From: an uncultured Paracoccus sp.
GTDB lineage: Bacteria > Pseudomonadota > Alphaproteobacteria > Rhodobacterales > Rhodobacteraceae
DNA length: 64,000 bases
Reading direction: 5' to 3'
NCBI RefSeq assembly: GCF_947496875.1
Contig: NZ_CANMEH010000001.1
Location: 377,663-441,662 of the forward strand
Positions 1-11,688 of the stretch are shown here, in pieces. A program made the position numbers and the translations under genes. The notes under the pieces are model-generated. The model worked only from the letters and a program-made list of their open reading frames with translations, searched no databases and was not told where the DNA came from. Each line of letters opens with the position of its first letter. Position 1 is the first letter of the stretch.

Positions 1-2
1 AC

Positions 3-191
3 GGTGTCCTGATCAGCCGAATGGCAGCACCGCAGTGGCTGGCCCTGGTCGGATCGGCCGCGGTCATCACCCTGGGCGCGATCAGCATGCTGGGGGTGGA
101 CGAAGCTGCGGCCCGGGCGGCGGCGTCGCTGGTCACACCGGACAGCCCGGTGGGCGACCCCGTTGCGGTTGCGACGGCCCGCATTGACTGA
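3..191 (+). CDS. nuoN: NADH-quinone oxidoreductase subunit N, C-terminal end (partial)
   Basis: Only the last 62 codons are in the window; the 5' end lies upstream. The frame reads a hydrophobic stretch (ALVGSAAVITLGAISMLGV) followed by an Ala-rich tail and a TGA stop at 189-191. This fits the last membrane helix and short tail of NuoN, a proton-pumping antiporter-like subunit of respiratory complex I. The tail is too short to identify on its own. The call rests mainly on context, because nuoN directly precedes birA, coaX and rnj in Rhodobacterales. The birA frame overlaps its stop, which suggests co-transcription at the end of the nuo operon. Confidence 0.7.
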   Translation, partial: GVLISRMAAPQWLALVGSAAVITLGAISMLGVDEAAARAAASLVTPDSPVGDPVAVATARID

Positions 192-1020
192 ACGTCAGAT
201 CGTCGGCCGGTCTGAGGTCGACCAGGCAGAACCACTCGCGGCACCCGCCAGGCCCGCACGACCCGGCTGGCCGGCCGGGGTGACGCGCCATGTGCTGGAC
301 GAGGTGGACAGCACGAACGCGGTGGCGATGCGGATGGCACCGACCCTCGCAGGCCCCGCCTGGATCATGGCACGGACCCAGACGGCTGGCCGTGGCCGGC
401 GCGGCCGGGCCTGGCTGATGCCACAAGGCAACCTCGCCGCGACCTTCATCTTCACGCCCGAAGCGCCCGCCGACAGGGTGGCACAGCTGAGCTTTGTCGC
501 CGCCGTCGCACTGCACGACACGCTGCGGCAGGTCGTGGGCCCAACGCAGCGCCTTGCGATCAAGTGGCCCAACGATGTGCTGCTGAACGACCGCAAGGTG
601 GCCGGCATCCTGCTGGAAAGTGTCGGCGCGGGGCAGCGGGTCCGGGCCGTCGCGATCGGCGTCGGCGTGAACCTGGCCGCGGCGCCCGATCCGGGGCTGC
701 TGCAGGACGCGACGGTGCCGCCGGGTTCGGTGCACGCGGAAACCGGCGTCGTGATCACGCCCGACGACTGTCTGGACCTGCTGGCCCAGGGCTTCGACAG
801 GTGGCTGGCGGCGTGGCAGACGCATGGCTTTACCTCGGTGCGCGCCGCATGGCTGGCCCGTGCGGCCCGGCTGGGGCAGACCATCACGGCCCGCTGCGGC
901 CCGTCCACCCACGCCGGCCGTTTCGACGACATCGACGATACCGGCGCACTGATCATGACGACCCCGGCGGGACGACAGGTGATCTCGGCCGCCGACGTTC
1001 ACTTTCCGCAAGAGGCCTGA
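184..1020 (+). CDS. birA: Biotin-[acetyl-CoA-carboxylase] ligase, no DNA-binding domain
   Basis: Attaches biotin to the biotin carboxyl carrier domain of biotin-dependent carboxylases via biotinyl-AMP, in the cytoplasm. The family signatures are clear: TAGRGRRGRAW (biotin/ATP loop), the GN of MPQGNLAATF, and KWPNDVLLNDRKVAGIL. There is no N-terminal winged helix, so this is a monofunctional ligase and not the BirA repressor. The start is uncertain: a TTG at 163, a TTG at 184 overlapping the nuoN stop, and a GTG at 280 are all in frame. Family similarity really begins around residue 33 (GWPAGV), so the GTG is a serious alternative. The gene is followed after 1 bp by coaX. Confidence 0.9.
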   Translation: MTERQIVGRSEVDQAEPLAAPARPARPGWPAGVTRHVLDEVDSTNAVAMRMAPTLAGPAWIMARTQTAGRGRRGRAWLMPQGNLAATFIFTPEAPADRVAQLSFVAAVALHDTLRQVVGPTQRLAIKWPNDVLLNDRKVAGILLESVGAGQRVRAVAIGVGVNLAAAPDPGLLQDATVPPGSVHAETGVVITPDDCLDLLAQGFDRWLAAWQTHGFTSVRAAWLARAARLGQTITARCGPSTHAGRFDDIDDTGALIMTTPAGRQVISAADVHFPQEA

Positions 1021-1021
1021 C

Positions 1022-1801
1022 GTGCTGTTGTGCATCGACACCGGCAACACCAACAGCGTGTTTTCGATCTGGAACGGCACCGAGTTCATCGCCCACTGGC
1101 GCATCTCGACTGACAACCGGCGGACCGCCGACGAATACTTCGTGTGGCTGTCGTCGTTGATCGCCCTGCACCGCCTGGACGTGACGATCGACGGCTGCAT
1201 CGTCAGTTCGACGGTGCCGCGCGTCGTGTTCAACCTGCGTGTGCTGTGCAGCCGGTATTTCAATCTGCGACCGCTGGTGGTCGGGCGGCCCGACTGCCTG
1301 CTGCCGGTGGCGCCGCGGGTGGACGAGGGCGCGGTGGTCGGGCCGGACCGGCTGGTCAACACCTGGGCCGCGTTCGACCGCTATGGCCCCGACCTGACCG
1401 TGGTCGATTTCGGCACCGCGACCACCTTCGACGTGGTGGATGACGACGGGGCTTATATCGGCGGGGTGATCGCCCCCGGGGTGAACCTGTCGCTCGAGGC
1501 GCTGCACATGGGGGCGGCGTCGCTGCCCCATGTCGACATCAGCAAGCCGCAGGCGGTCATCGGCACCAACACCGTCGCCTGCATCCAGTCGGGGGTGTTC
1601 TGGGGCTATGTCGGCCTGGTGCGGGAAATCTGCGCGCGGATTGCGGGCGAACGCGACCGAAAGATGAAGGTGATTGCAACCGGTGGCCTGGCGCCGTTGT
1701 TCGACCAGGCAGAGGATCTGTTCCACAGTTGGGACGACGATCTGACGATGCACGGGCTGCGGCTCATCCACGATCACAACAGGGAGATGGGCAATGTCTG
1801 A
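1022..1801 (+). CDS. coaX: Type III pantothenate kinase
   Basis: Phosphorylates pantothenate in the first step of coenzyme A synthesis. This 259-residue protein has the type III (ASKHA fold) signatures: DTGNTN at residues 6-11 with the catalytic Asp6, GPDRLVNTWAAF in the substrate region, VVDFGTATTFDVV, and ATGGLAP near the C-terminus. The start is GTG, one base after the birA stop. The last 8 bp overlap the start of rnj, so birA-coaX-rnj reads as one translationally linked operon. Type III enzymes are not feedback-inhibited by CoA and usually need a monovalent cation (family knowledge). Confidence 0.95.
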   Translation: MLLCIDTGNTNSVFSIWNGTEFIAHWRISTDNRRTADEYFVWLSSLIALHRLDVTIDGCIVSSTVPRVVFNLRVLCSRYFNLRPLVVGRPDCLLPVAPRVDEGAVVGPDRLVNTWAAFDRYGPDLTVVDFGTATTFDVVDDDGAYIGGVIAPGVNLSLEALHMGAASLPHVDISKPQAVIGTNTVACIQSGVFWGYVGLVREICARIAGERDRKMKVIATGGLAPLFDQAEDLFHSWDDDLTMHGLRLIHDHNREMGNV

Positions 1802-3467
1802 ACGCCTGATCTACATGCCGCTTGGCGGCGCGGGCGAAATTGGGATGAACGCCTATGTCTATGGCTACGGCGCGCCCGGCCGGGAGCGGCTGATCCTGGT
1901 CGACCTGGGTGTCACCTTCGGCGACATGGACGGCTCACCGGGCATCGACCTGATCATGGCCGATCCCGGCTGGCTGGTGGACAATCGCGACCGGCTGGAG
2001 GCCATCTTCATCACCCACGGGCACGAGGATCATGTCGGCGCGCTGGGGCTGCTGTGGGGCCGCCTGAAGGTGCCGGTCTATGCCCGGAAGTTCACGGGCG
2101 CGCTTGCGCGGATGAAGCTGGAAGAGAGCGGCCAGCCCACCGATCAGCTGCGCATCGTCAGCCCGCGCCCTGAGGTAGTCGAGGCGGGGCCGTTCTCCGT
2201 TCAGTTCATGCCGCTGAGCCATTCAATTCCGGAAAGCTCCGCCCTGATCATCGACACGCCGGCGGGCCGGATCGTGCACACCGGCGACTTCAAGCTCGAC
2301 GGCACGCCGGTCGTGGGTGAGCCCTTCGACCCGATCCTGTGGCACGACATCGCCAACGAGGTGCCGGTCCGGGTGCTCGCCTGCGATTCCACCAACGTGT
2401 TCAGCCCGAATCCGGGCAGGTCCGAGGCGTTGCTGGCCAATCCGCTGCTGGATTTCGTTATGGCGCAGAAGCAGATGGTGGTGGCGACCACGTTCGCGTC
2501 CAACATCGCCCGGTTGAAGACCCTGGCCGAGGCGGGGCAGGCGGCAGGGCGCAAGGTGTGCCTGCTGGGCAGGGCGATGCGCAAGATGGTCACCGCAGGG
2601 ATCGAGACCGGGATACTGACGAACTTCCCCCAGGTGATCGGCCCCGAGGAGGCAGCTGAACTGCCGCGCAACAAGGTCATGCTGATCGTCACCGGCAGCC
2701 AGGGCGAGCGCCGCGCCGCGTCGATGCAGCTGTCCATGGGCCGCTATCTGGGGCTCGAACTCAAGGAAGGCGACAGCTTCCTGTTTTCCAGCCGGACCAT
2801 TCCGGGCAACGAACGCCCGGTGATCCGCATCATGAACAACCTGAGCCGCCGCGGCGTCGACGTCTATGACGCCGATGACGGTGTCTATCACGTTTCGGGT
2901 CACGCGAACCGCCCCGATCTGGAAACCATCCACGATCTGCTGAAACCCGACATCCTGATCCCGATGCATGGCGAACACATGCATCTGCGCGAACATGCGA
3001 AGCTGGGCGCCGCCAAGGGCATGGCGACCGCCGTCGCGGAAAACGGGACCATGCTGGACCTGACCGGGCCCACCCCGCGCGTGGTGGACGAGGTGGCGAC
3101 CGGGCGGCTGTATCTTGACGGCACCCTGCTGATCGGGGCCATGGACGGGGTTGTTCGCGACCGCATCCGCATGGCCCTGAACGGCCACGCCACGGTGTCG
3201 ATCATCATCGACGAAAACGACGATCCGCTGCCGGACGCGTGGGTCGAGACGATGGGGTTGGCCGGGCAGGGTCGGGCCGGGATCCCGCTGGCCCGCCATG
3301 TCGAATCCGAACTGGCCGACTTCCTCGACCGTGCCGATGCGCGAACCATCGGGGACGACAAGCGGCTGGAGGAAAGCATTCGCAAGATCACCCGCCAGGT
3401 CACCACGGAAGAGATCGGCAAGCGACCCGAGGTCAAGGTGGTCATCAGCCGTCTCGCGGCAGAGTAG
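1794..3467 (+). CDS. rnj: Ribonuclease J
   Basis: Metallo-beta-lactamase/beta-CASP ribonuclease with 5'-to-3' exo- and endonuclease activity, acting in mRNA decay and rRNA 5' maturation in alphaproteobacteria. At 557 residues it is normal length. It has GGAGEIGMN at 11-19, the zinc motif HGHEDH at 75-80, HTGDFKLD further along the metallo-beta-lactamase domain, the beta-CASP segment, and PMHGEHMHL contributing a late metal ligand. The ATG lies inside the 3' end of coaX (8-bp overlap), so translation is probably coupled. The birA-coaX-rnj order is conserved in Rhodobacterales. Confidence 0.95.
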   Translation: MSERLIYMPLGGAGEIGMNAYVYGYGAPGRERLILVDLGVTFGDMDGSPGIDLIMADPGWLVDNRDRLEAIFITHGHEDHVGALGLLWGRLKVPVYARKFTGALARMKLEESGQPTDQLRIVSPRPEVVEAGPFSVQFMPLSHSIPESSALIIDTPAGRIVHTGDFKLDGTPVVGEPFDPILWHDIANEVPVRVLACDSTNVFSPNPGRSEALLANPLLDFVMAQKQMVVATTFASNIARLKTLAEAGQAAGRKVCLLGRAMRKMVTAGIETGILTNFPQVIGPEEAAELPRNKVMLIVTGSQGERRAASMQLSMGRYLGLELKEGDSFLFSSRTIPGNERPVIRIMNNLSRRGVDVYDADDGVYHVSGHANRPDLETIHDLLKPDILIPMHGEHMHLREHAKLGAAKGMATAVAENGTMLDLTGPTPRVVDEVATGRLYLDGTLLIGAMDGVVRDRIRMALNGHATVSIIIDENDDPLPDAWVETMGLAGQGRAGIPLARHVESELADFLDRADARTIGDDKRLEESIRKITRQVTTEEIGKRPEVKVVISRLAAE

Positions 3468-3537
3468 GGCAGGCCGCGCAGGGCCCATCGCCCGGCGTCG
3501 CTTGACCTTTGCGGCCGGGCGCGGCATCGCCCGGTCC

Positions 3538-4233
3538 ATGACCGATTTCGATCCAGTTCCGCCGCGCCGAAACTTCTACGGACGTCGGCACGGCAAGACC
3601 CTGCGCCACAGCCAAAAAGGCTATCTGGCCGAGGATCTCGGCGCGCTGCGCCCGCGCGGCATCACGGTGCAGGACAATCCCGATAGGGAACTCATCGACC
3701 CTACGGCGATCTTTGGCGATGACCGGCCGCTGTGGCTGGAAATCGGGTTTGGTGGCGGCGAGCACATGGTCCACATGGCCGCGCGAAACCCCGGCATCCG
3801 ATTGATCGGGTGCGAGCCATTCATCAACGGCGTGGCCATGCTGCTGGGCAAGATCCGGGCGGCAGGGGTGACGAATGTCAGCGTCCACCCGGGCGACGTG
3901 CGCGACCTGCTGGACGTGCTGCCCGATGGATCGATCGATCGCGCCTTTCTGAACTATCCAGATCCGTGGCCCAAGGCGCGCCACCACCGGCGCCGGTTCG
4001 TGACCCCGGAACATCTGATCCCGCTAGCCCGGGTCATGCGATCTGGCGCCGAGTTTCGCGTTGCGACCGACGTTCCCGACTACATGCGCCAGACGCTGGA
4101 AGAGGTTCCGGCGGCCGGGTTCACGCTGACCGGGACCAGTGACACGCCATGGGGCGACTGGCTGTCGACGCGGTACGAACAGAAGGCGCTGCGCGAGGGC
4201 CGCACGCCAGCTTACGCGACATTCCACCGGTGA
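3538..4233 (+). CDS. trmB: tRNA (guanine-N7-)-methyltransferase
   Basis: Makes m7G46 in the variable loop of tRNAs using S-adenosylmethionine. The 231-residue protein has the SAM-binding motif LEIGFGGGEHMVHMA, the TrmB signature NYPDPWPKARHHRRRF and TDVPDYM. The reading frame stays open upstream into rnj, but the ATG at 3538 (MTDFDPVPPRRNFYGRRHGK) is where family similarity begins. The gene lies 70 bp after rnj and is probably read from the same transcript or a weak promoter in that gap. Confidence 0.95.
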   Translation: MTDFDPVPPRRNFYGRRHGKTLRHSQKGYLAEDLGALRPRGITVQDNPDRELIDPTAIFGDDRPLWLEIGFGGGEHMVHMAARNPGIRLIGCEPFINGVAMLLGKIRAAGVTNVSVHPGDVRDLLDVLPDGSIDRAFLNYPDPWPKARHHRRRFVTPEHLIPLARVMRSGAEFRVATDVPDYMRQTLEEVPAAGFTLTGTSDTPWGDWLSTRYEQKALREGRTPAYATFHR

Positions 4234-4320
4234 GTGACCTCGGCCGGGCGCCACGCGCCGGGGCATGGCGCACCGGACCACCGGGCGATATGACCGCGCC
4301 ATTCTGAAGAGGAAGCCGCC

Positions 4321-5652
4321 ATGTCCCACGCTGACCAACCGATGCCCCTGTCCGCCCGCCGGTCGGGGCCGCTGTCCGGACAGGCGCTTGTCCCCGGGGA
4401 CAAGTCGGTCAGCCATCGGGCGCTGATCCTGGGCGCGCTGGCCGTGGGGGAAACCCGCATCACCGGATTGCTCGAAGGCAAGGACGTGCTGGACACGGCG
4501 GCCGCGATGCGCGCCTTCGGCGCCCGGGTGGACCGGACCGGTCCGGGCGAATGGTCCGTCCACGGGGTGGGCGTCGGCGGGTTCGCCGAGCCGGAGCAGG
4601 TGATCGACTGCGGCAACTCCGGCACCGGCGTACGGCTGATCATGGGGGCGATGGCGACGACGCCGATCACCGCGACCTTCACCGGCGACGCCAGCCTATC
4701 GCGCCGGCCGATGGGGCGGATCACCGAGCCTCTGGCGCTGTTCGGCGCCGAGATAACGGCCCGTGACGGCGGTCTGCTGCCAGTCACGATCCGTGGCGCG
4801 GTCGATCCGCTGCCGATCCGGTATCACACGCCGGTCGCCAGTGCGCAGATCAAGTCGGCGGTGCTGCTGGCCGGCCTGAACGCACCGGGCGAGACCGTCG
4901 TGATCGAGGCAGAGCCGACCCGCGACCACACCGAACGGATGCTGACCGGCTTCGGCGCGCAGGTCCGCACCGAGGTCACCGACGAGGGCCGGATGATCAC
5001 CTTGTATGGTCAGCCGGAGCTGCGGCCGCAGACGGTGGCGGTGCCGCGCGACCCGTCCTCGGCCGCCTTCCCGGTGGCTGCGGCGCTGATCGTGCCCGGC
5101 TCCGCGATCCGGGTCCCCGGCGTCAGCCGGAACCCGACTCGTGACGGGTTCTACGTCACCTTGGCCGAGATGGGCGCCGACCTGACCTGGGAGAACGACC
5201 GCGACGAGGGCGGCGAGCCGGTGGCGGACCTGATCGTGCGCCATTCGTCCCTGCGCGGTGTCGAGGTGCCGGCGGAACGCGCCGCCAGCATGATCGACGA
5301 ATTCCCGATCCTGTCCGCCATCGCATCGCTGGCGACGGGGCGAACCGTCATGCATGGCGTGGGCGAACTGCGCGTCAAGGAAAGCGACCGGATCGACGCC
5401 ATGGCCCGCGGGCTGGAGGCCAACGGTGTCACGGTCGAGGAAACCCGCGACAGCCTGACGGTTCATGGGCGCGACACGGTCGCGGGCGGTGCGACCGTCG
5501 CCACCCATCTGGATCACCGCATCGCGATGAGCTTTCTGGTTCTGGGACTGGCCAGCGAGGCGCCGATCACCGTGGACGATGCCGGACCCATCGCCACAAG
5601 CTTTCCCGACTTCCTGCCGCTGATGCGGGCGCTGGGGGCCGACATCGGCTGA
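4321..5652 (+). CDS. aroA: 3-phosphoshikimate 1-carboxyvinyltransferase (EPSP synthase)
   Basis: Transfers the enolpyruvyl group of PEP to shikimate 3-phosphate in aromatic amino acid synthesis. It is 443 residues with [11 protein letters not shown] (25-35), GNSGTGVRL (98-106), [42 protein letters not shown] with the catalytic Asp, LRVKESDRI and DHRIAMSFL. Overall it resembles the class II (Agrobacterium CP4-like) enzymes more than the E. coli type. The position equal to Ala100 of CP4 is Gly101 here. Start: ATG with a GAGGA ribosome site. It faces the AEC transporter gene tail to tail with a 31-bp gap. Confidence 0.95.
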   Translation: MSHADQPMPLSARRSGPLSGQALVPGDKSVSHRALILGALAVGETRITGLLEGKDVLDTAAAMRAFGARVDRTGPGEWSVHGVGVGGFAEPEQVIDCGNSGTGVRLIMGAMATTPITATFTGDASLSRRPMGRITEPLALFGAEITARDGGLLPVTIRGAVDPLPIRYHTPVASAQIKSAVLLAGLNAPGETVVIEAEPTRDHTERMLTGFGAQVRTEVTDEGRMITLYGQPELRPQTVAVPRDPSSAAFPVAAALIVPGSAIRVPGVSRNPTRDGFYVTLAEMGADLTWENDRDEGGEPVADLIVRHSSLRGVEVPAERAASMIDEFPILSAIASLATGRTVMHGVGELRVKESDRIDAMARGLEANGVTVEETRDSLTVHGRDTVAGGATVATHLDHRIAMSFLVLGLASEAPITVDDAGPIATSFPDFLPLMRALGADIG

Positions 5653-5683
5653 TTTCCTGCGCCACCACAGGCGCGGGGGGCAC

Positions 5684-6610
5684 TCAGCCCAGCACGGACA
5701 GGGCGAACAGCACCACGACCGGCATGATGGCTGCGGCGAGCAGGGTCTGCAGCGCGATGATCGACGCCATCAGCCGCGCGTCGCCCCCCATCTGGCGCGA
5801 CAGGATGAACGAGGAGGAGGCGGTGGGCAGGGCGTGAAAGATCATCGCAACCACCGCCGCCTCGTGCCGCAGCCCGGCGAGCAGGCATAATCCCAGGGTG
5901 ATCAGGGGCAGCAGGCCGAACTTGACCGCCGAGGCGCGCAGTACCGGATCCAGGTCCCGGCGCAGGCTGCCCAGCTGCAGGGCGGCCCCGACGCACAGCA
6001 GCCCCATCGCCAGTGCCGCCTGACCCAGCGCCTTCAAGCTGGCATCCAGCCCGGACGCGAGGCCGATCCCCGTCTGCTGCAGGCCCATCCCGATGACGCA
6101 GGCCAGAACCAGCGGGTTGGTCGCCACCTGCCGGACGACACCCCACCAGCCCGGACGGGCGTCACCATATCGGCTGAACACCAGAACGCTGAGGATGTTG
6201 ACCGTCGGCACGATCGCGGCGTTCGCCACGGCGGCCAGGGCGGTCCCCTGCGCGCCGTAAAGCCCGGTCGCGATCATCACGCCCACATAGTTGTTGAACC
6301 GGATCGCGCCCTGAAAAATCGACGTGAAGGCCGGGTCGGTGCCCCCGAACAGGCGGCGGCCCAGGATGACCAGCGTTGCCGTGACCAGAACCGCGCCGAT
6401 CAGCACCGCAAAGATCGCCCCGACAGGAACCGCCCGCATGTCCGCCGTGGCCAGCCCGTGCACGAACAGGGCCGGCAGAAGGACGTAGTAGCTGAGCCAT
6501 TCGGCCGGCGCCCAGAACGTGTCCGGCAGCATCTGCCGGTGCCGCAGGACCACGCCCAACGCGATCAGCAGCGCGGCGGGTGCCAGCGCCGAGAGGACCT
6601 GTGACAGCAC
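5684..6610 (-). CDS. AEC family transporter (auxin efflux carrier superfamily)
   Basis: Predicted inner membrane carrier of the AEC family, whose bacterial members export or exchange small organic acids such as malate or malonate; the substrate here is not known. The 308-residue protein is almost all hydrophobic, with about ten membrane segments in two groups of five around a polar central loop, as in the family. The start region MLSQVLSALAPAALLIALGV is a typical first helix. It lies 99 bp downstream of prpE on the same strand, separated from it by a GC-rich hairpin, so it may be co-transcribed only partly. Confidence 0.85.
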   Translation of the reverse strand: MLSQVLSALAPAALLIALGVVLRHRQMLPDTFWAPAEWLSYYVLLPALFVHGLATADMRAVPVGAIFAVLIGAVLVTATLVILGRRLFGGTDPAFTSIFQGAIRFNNYVGVMIATGLYGAQGTALAAVANAAIVPTVNILSVLVFSRYGDARPGWWGVVRQVATNPLVLACVIGMGLQQTGIGLASGLDASLKALGQAALAMGLLCVGAALQLGSLRRDLDPVLRASAVKFGLLPLITLGLCLLAGLRHEAAVVAMIFHALPTASSSFILSRQMGGDARLMASIIALQTLLAAAIMPVVVLFALSVLG

Positions 6611-6651
6611 GTCGTCTTCCTTTCTGCCGTGCCGTCATCCGCGTCCGGCCC

Positions 6652-6682
6652 TCGCCCCAACGGGTCACCCGATGGGGCGAGT
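6652..6682 (-). terminator. Hairpin between prpE and the AEC transporter
   Basis: A 9-bp perfect stem (CTCGCCCCA / TGGGGCGAG) encloses an inner CGGGT/CCCG pairing, so the whole 31 bp can fold into one long hairpin. It lies 28 bp past the prpE stop. There is no strong T-run on the minus strand, so it may attenuate or stabilise mRNA and need not be a full terminator. Confidence 0.45.
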
Positions 6683-6709
6683 TACCCCTTTGCGCCTCCA
6701 AGAATCCGG

Positions 6710-8605
6710 TCAGCCGGCTGCGGGGTAGCCCCTGGATTTCAGCACCTGCGCAATCTCGTCCAGCACCGCCGGTTCGTCGATGGTGGACGGCGGCTTGAAG
6801 TCCTCTCCGTCGGCGATCTTGGCCATCGTGGCGCGCAGGATCTTGCCCGATCGGGTCTTCGGCAGACGGTCGACGACGATCGCCGTCTTGAACGCCGCGA
6901 CCGGTCCGATCTGGTCGCGGACCATGCGGACCACATCCTTGCAGACCTGGCCCGGGTCGCCCGTCATGCCCTTTTTCAGGCACAGGAAACCCATCGGCAT
7001 CTGGCCCTTCAGCGGGTCGGCCACGCCGATCACCGCGCATTCCGCCACGGCCGGGTGACCCGACAGGACCTCTTCCATCGCGCCGGTGGACAGGCGGTGG
7101 CCGGCGACGTTGATGACGTCGTCGGTGCGCGCCATGATGTAGAGGTAGCCGTCCTCGTCCAGATAACCCGCGTCGCCCGTCTCGTAATGGCCGGGATAGG
7201 TCGTCAGGTAGGATTTGCGGAACCGGTCATCGGCATTCCACAGCCCGGGCAGGGTGCCGGGCGGAAGCGGCAGACGGACCGTGATGGCGCCCAGCGTGCC
7301 GGGCGGCACCGGCTGGCCGGCCTCGTCCAGGACCTGGACGTCATAGCCCGGCATCGGGACGGAGGGGCTGCCCCGCTTGATGGGCAGTTTCTCGATCCCG
7401 AACGGGCTGGCGGCGATGGCCCAGCCGGTTTCGGTCTGCCACCAATGGTCGATCACCGGGACGCCCAGCTTTTCCTCGGCCCATGCGACGGTGTCGGGAT
7501 CGGCCCGCTCGCCGGCAAGGAACAGCGCCTGCAGGCTGCGCAGGTTGTAGTCCTTGATCAGCTCGCCTTCCGGATCCTCGCGGCGCACGGCGCGGATGGC
7601 AGTGGGCGCGGTAAAGAACGACTTGACCTTGTGGTTCTGGATCACCCGCCAGAAGGTGCCGGCGTCGGGCGTGCCAACCGGCTTGCCCTCGAACACGACC
7701 GTGGTGGCGCCGGCGAACAGCGGTGCATAGCAGATGTAGCTGTGGCCCACGACCCAGCCCACGTCCGAGGCGGCCCAGAACACGTCGCCGGCGTCGATGG
7801 CGTAGATGTTCTTCATCGACCAGTTCAGCGCCACGACATGGCCGCCGGTGTGACGCACCACGCCCTTTGGCTGGCCCGTGGTGCCCGAGGTGTACAGGAT
7901 GTATTGCGGGTGATTGCCGTTCACCGGCACGCAGTCTGCCGGCTCCACGCCGAACTGGAAGCTGTGCCACGCGACGTCGCGCCCCTCGATCAGCTGCGCG
8001 ACTTCCTGCTCGCGCTGGAAGATGACGCAGAACTCGGGCTTGTGGCGGGCCTCGTCGATGGCCCGGTCCAGCAGCGGCTTGTAGTGGACGACCCGCCCGG
8101 GTTCCAGCCCGCAGGACGCGGCGATGATCGCCTTGGGGGTGCAGTCGTCGATCCGCACCGCCAGCTCGTGCGCCGCAAAGCCGCCGAAGACGACGGAATG
8201 GATCGCCCCCAGCCGGGCGCAGGCCAGCATCGCCTCCAGCGCCTCGGGAACCATGGGCATGTAGATGATGACGCGGTCGCCCTTTTCGATGCCCTTGGCG
8301 CGCAGCGCCCCGGCAAGGCCGGCCACGCGGGACTGCAGTTCGCGGTAGGTGATCCCACGGTACGAGTGGGTGATCGGGCTGTCGTGGATGATCGCCAGCT
8401 GATCGCCGCGCCCGGCCTCGACATGGCGGTCGACCGCGTTCCAGCAGGCGTTCAGAACCCCGTCGGCGAACCATTCGTACAGGGGCGCGTTTTCGTCGAA
8501 CAACGCGCGGCTGGGGGGCGTCACCCAGTCAACCTGCGCCGCCGCCTCCATCCAGAAGCCTTCCGGATCACGCTGCCAGTGTTCGTAGGTGTCCTTGTAA
8601 GCCAT
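6710..8605 (-). CDS. prpE: Propionyl-CoA synthetase (acyl-CoA synthetase, AMP-forming)
   Basis: Activates propionate (possibly also acetate and similar short acids) to the CoA thioester through an acyl-AMP. The 631-residue protein has an N-terminal acetyl-CoA synthetase leader (HWQRDPEGFWMEAA), the P-loop-like YTSGTTGQPKGVVR, WWQTETGW, the hinge/adenylate region ETGDAGYLDEDGY and the C-terminal SGKILR with the catalytic Lys. The propionate call over acetate rests on overall resemblance to PrpE (MAYKDTYEHWQ start). I chose ATG 8605 because GGAGGGG precedes it and similarity starts there; the open frame runs 96 bp further upstream. It lies 126 bp downstream of maeB. Confidence 0.9.
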   Translation of the reverse strand: MAYKDTYEHWQRDPEGFWMEAAAQVDWVTPPSRALFDENAPLYEWFADGVLNACWNAVDRHVEAGRGDQLAIIHDSPITHSYRGITYRELQSRVAGLAGALRAKGIEKGDRVIIYMPMVPEALEAMLACARLGAIHSVVFGGFAAHELAVRIDDCTPKAIIAASCGLEPGRVVHYKPLLDRAIDEARHKPEFCVIFQREQEVAQLIEGRDVAWHSFQFGVEPADCVPVNGNHPQYILYTSGTTGQPKGVVRHTGGHVVALNWSMKNIYAIDAGDVFWAASDVGWVVGHSYICYAPLFAGATTVVFEGKPVGTPDAGTFWRVIQNHKVKSFFTAPTAIRAVRREDPEGELIKDYNLRSLQALFLAGERADPDTVAWAEEKLGVPVIDHWWQTETGWAIAASPFGIEKLPIKRGSPSVPMPGYDVQVLDEAGQPVPPGTLGAITVRLPLPPGTLPGLWNADDRFRKSYLTTYPGHYETGDAGYLDEDGYLYIMARTDDVINVAGHRLSTGAMEEVLSGHPAVAECAVIGVADPLKGQMPMGFLCLKKGMTGDPGQVCKDVVRMVRDQIGPVAAFKTAIVVDRLPKTRSGKILRATMAKIADGEDFKPPSTIDEPAVLDEIAQVLKSRGYPAAG

Positions 8606-8731
8606 GCGCTGCCCCTCCTCCAAAGGCACCAATCTGTTAGGCCCCCCGGTCCGGTCCCGCAACACTGTTAGCGGTCGCTGCGACCGAGAAGGGCGCGGCA
8701 ACCCGGATCGCGGATCGCCCCAAGGCCGCCG

Positions 8732-11014
<2,283 letters not shown>

Positions 11015-11136
11015 CGCGTTCTCCCTCGCCCTTTGTGCTCAGGGTTACCGATGATCCCGGGCCTGTCCAAGGCTTGTTGCATCCCGGGCACCGCCCCGGC
11101 ACAGTCGCGTCATTCGAAATCGGAAGGACCGCACCG

Positions 11137-11538
11137 ATGTCCCTGATCGATGCCGCGCGCGAGGTGCGAGAAACCGCCTACGCGCCCTATTCGGGGTTCA
11201 AGGTGGGTGCGGCAATCCGGGGTGCGTCCGGCAATGTCTATCGCGGCTGCAATGTCGAGAACGTTGCCTATCCCGAAGGGACCTGTGCCGAGGCTGGCGC
11301 GATCGCGGCGATGGTGGCGGGCGGCGAAACCGAACTGATCGAGGTCTGCGTCATCGCGGACAGCCCGCATCCGGTGCCCCCCTGCGGCGGGTGTCGGCAG
11401 AAGCTGGCGGAATTCGGCCGCGCCGATGTCCCGGTGCTGCTGGCGACGGTCGCAGGCGAGACGCTGGGAACCACCATCGGCGAATTGCTGCCGGGACGTT
11501 TCGAGGTCGCACACATGGCCGGCGTCGACGTCGACTGA
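11137..11538 (+). CDS. cdd: Cytidine deaminase
   Basis: Converts cytidine and deoxycytidine to uridine and deoxyuridine in pyrimidine salvage. The 133-residue protein is the short, homotetrameric type. Zinc ligands and catalytic Glu are visible as CAE (Cys50, Glu52) and PPCGGC (Cys83, Cys86), and CNVENVAYPEGT is the substrate loop. ATG 11137 follows GGAAGGA and starts the family similarity; the frame is open further upstream but without a ribosome site. It is the first gene of the salvage run cdd-deoB-add-upp. Confidence 0.95.
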   Translation: MSLIDAAREVRETAYAPYSGFKVGAAIRGASGNVYRGCNVENVAYPEGTCAEAGAIAAMVAGGETELIEVCVIADSPHPVPPCGGCRQKLAEFGRADVPVLLATVAGETLGTTIGELLPGRFEVAHMAGVDVD

Positions 11539-11688
11539 CGGTGACCGTTCACATGGAAGTCAGCGCGATCAGTGCCGCGCGGCGGCTCGGACGACTGCTG
11601 CAGTGAACGCGGTTACCCCTGCCGGACCTTGCCCCCGAACGAATGACGTGATCCCTGCGGCTTGTGTCCACAACGGGGATGGTCATCG

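Noticed and set aside
133..1362. 409-residue minus-strand open frame across birA and coaX
   Set aside because: Both strands cannot be coding here; birA and coaX on the plus strand are firmly identified, and this frame has no domain.
6629..8671. 680-residue open frame on the plus strand across prpE
   Set aside because: It is the antisense shadow of prpE, made open by high GC. It is rich in Arg/His/Gly/Asp with no motif and no ribosome site, while the minus-strand prpE has every family motif.
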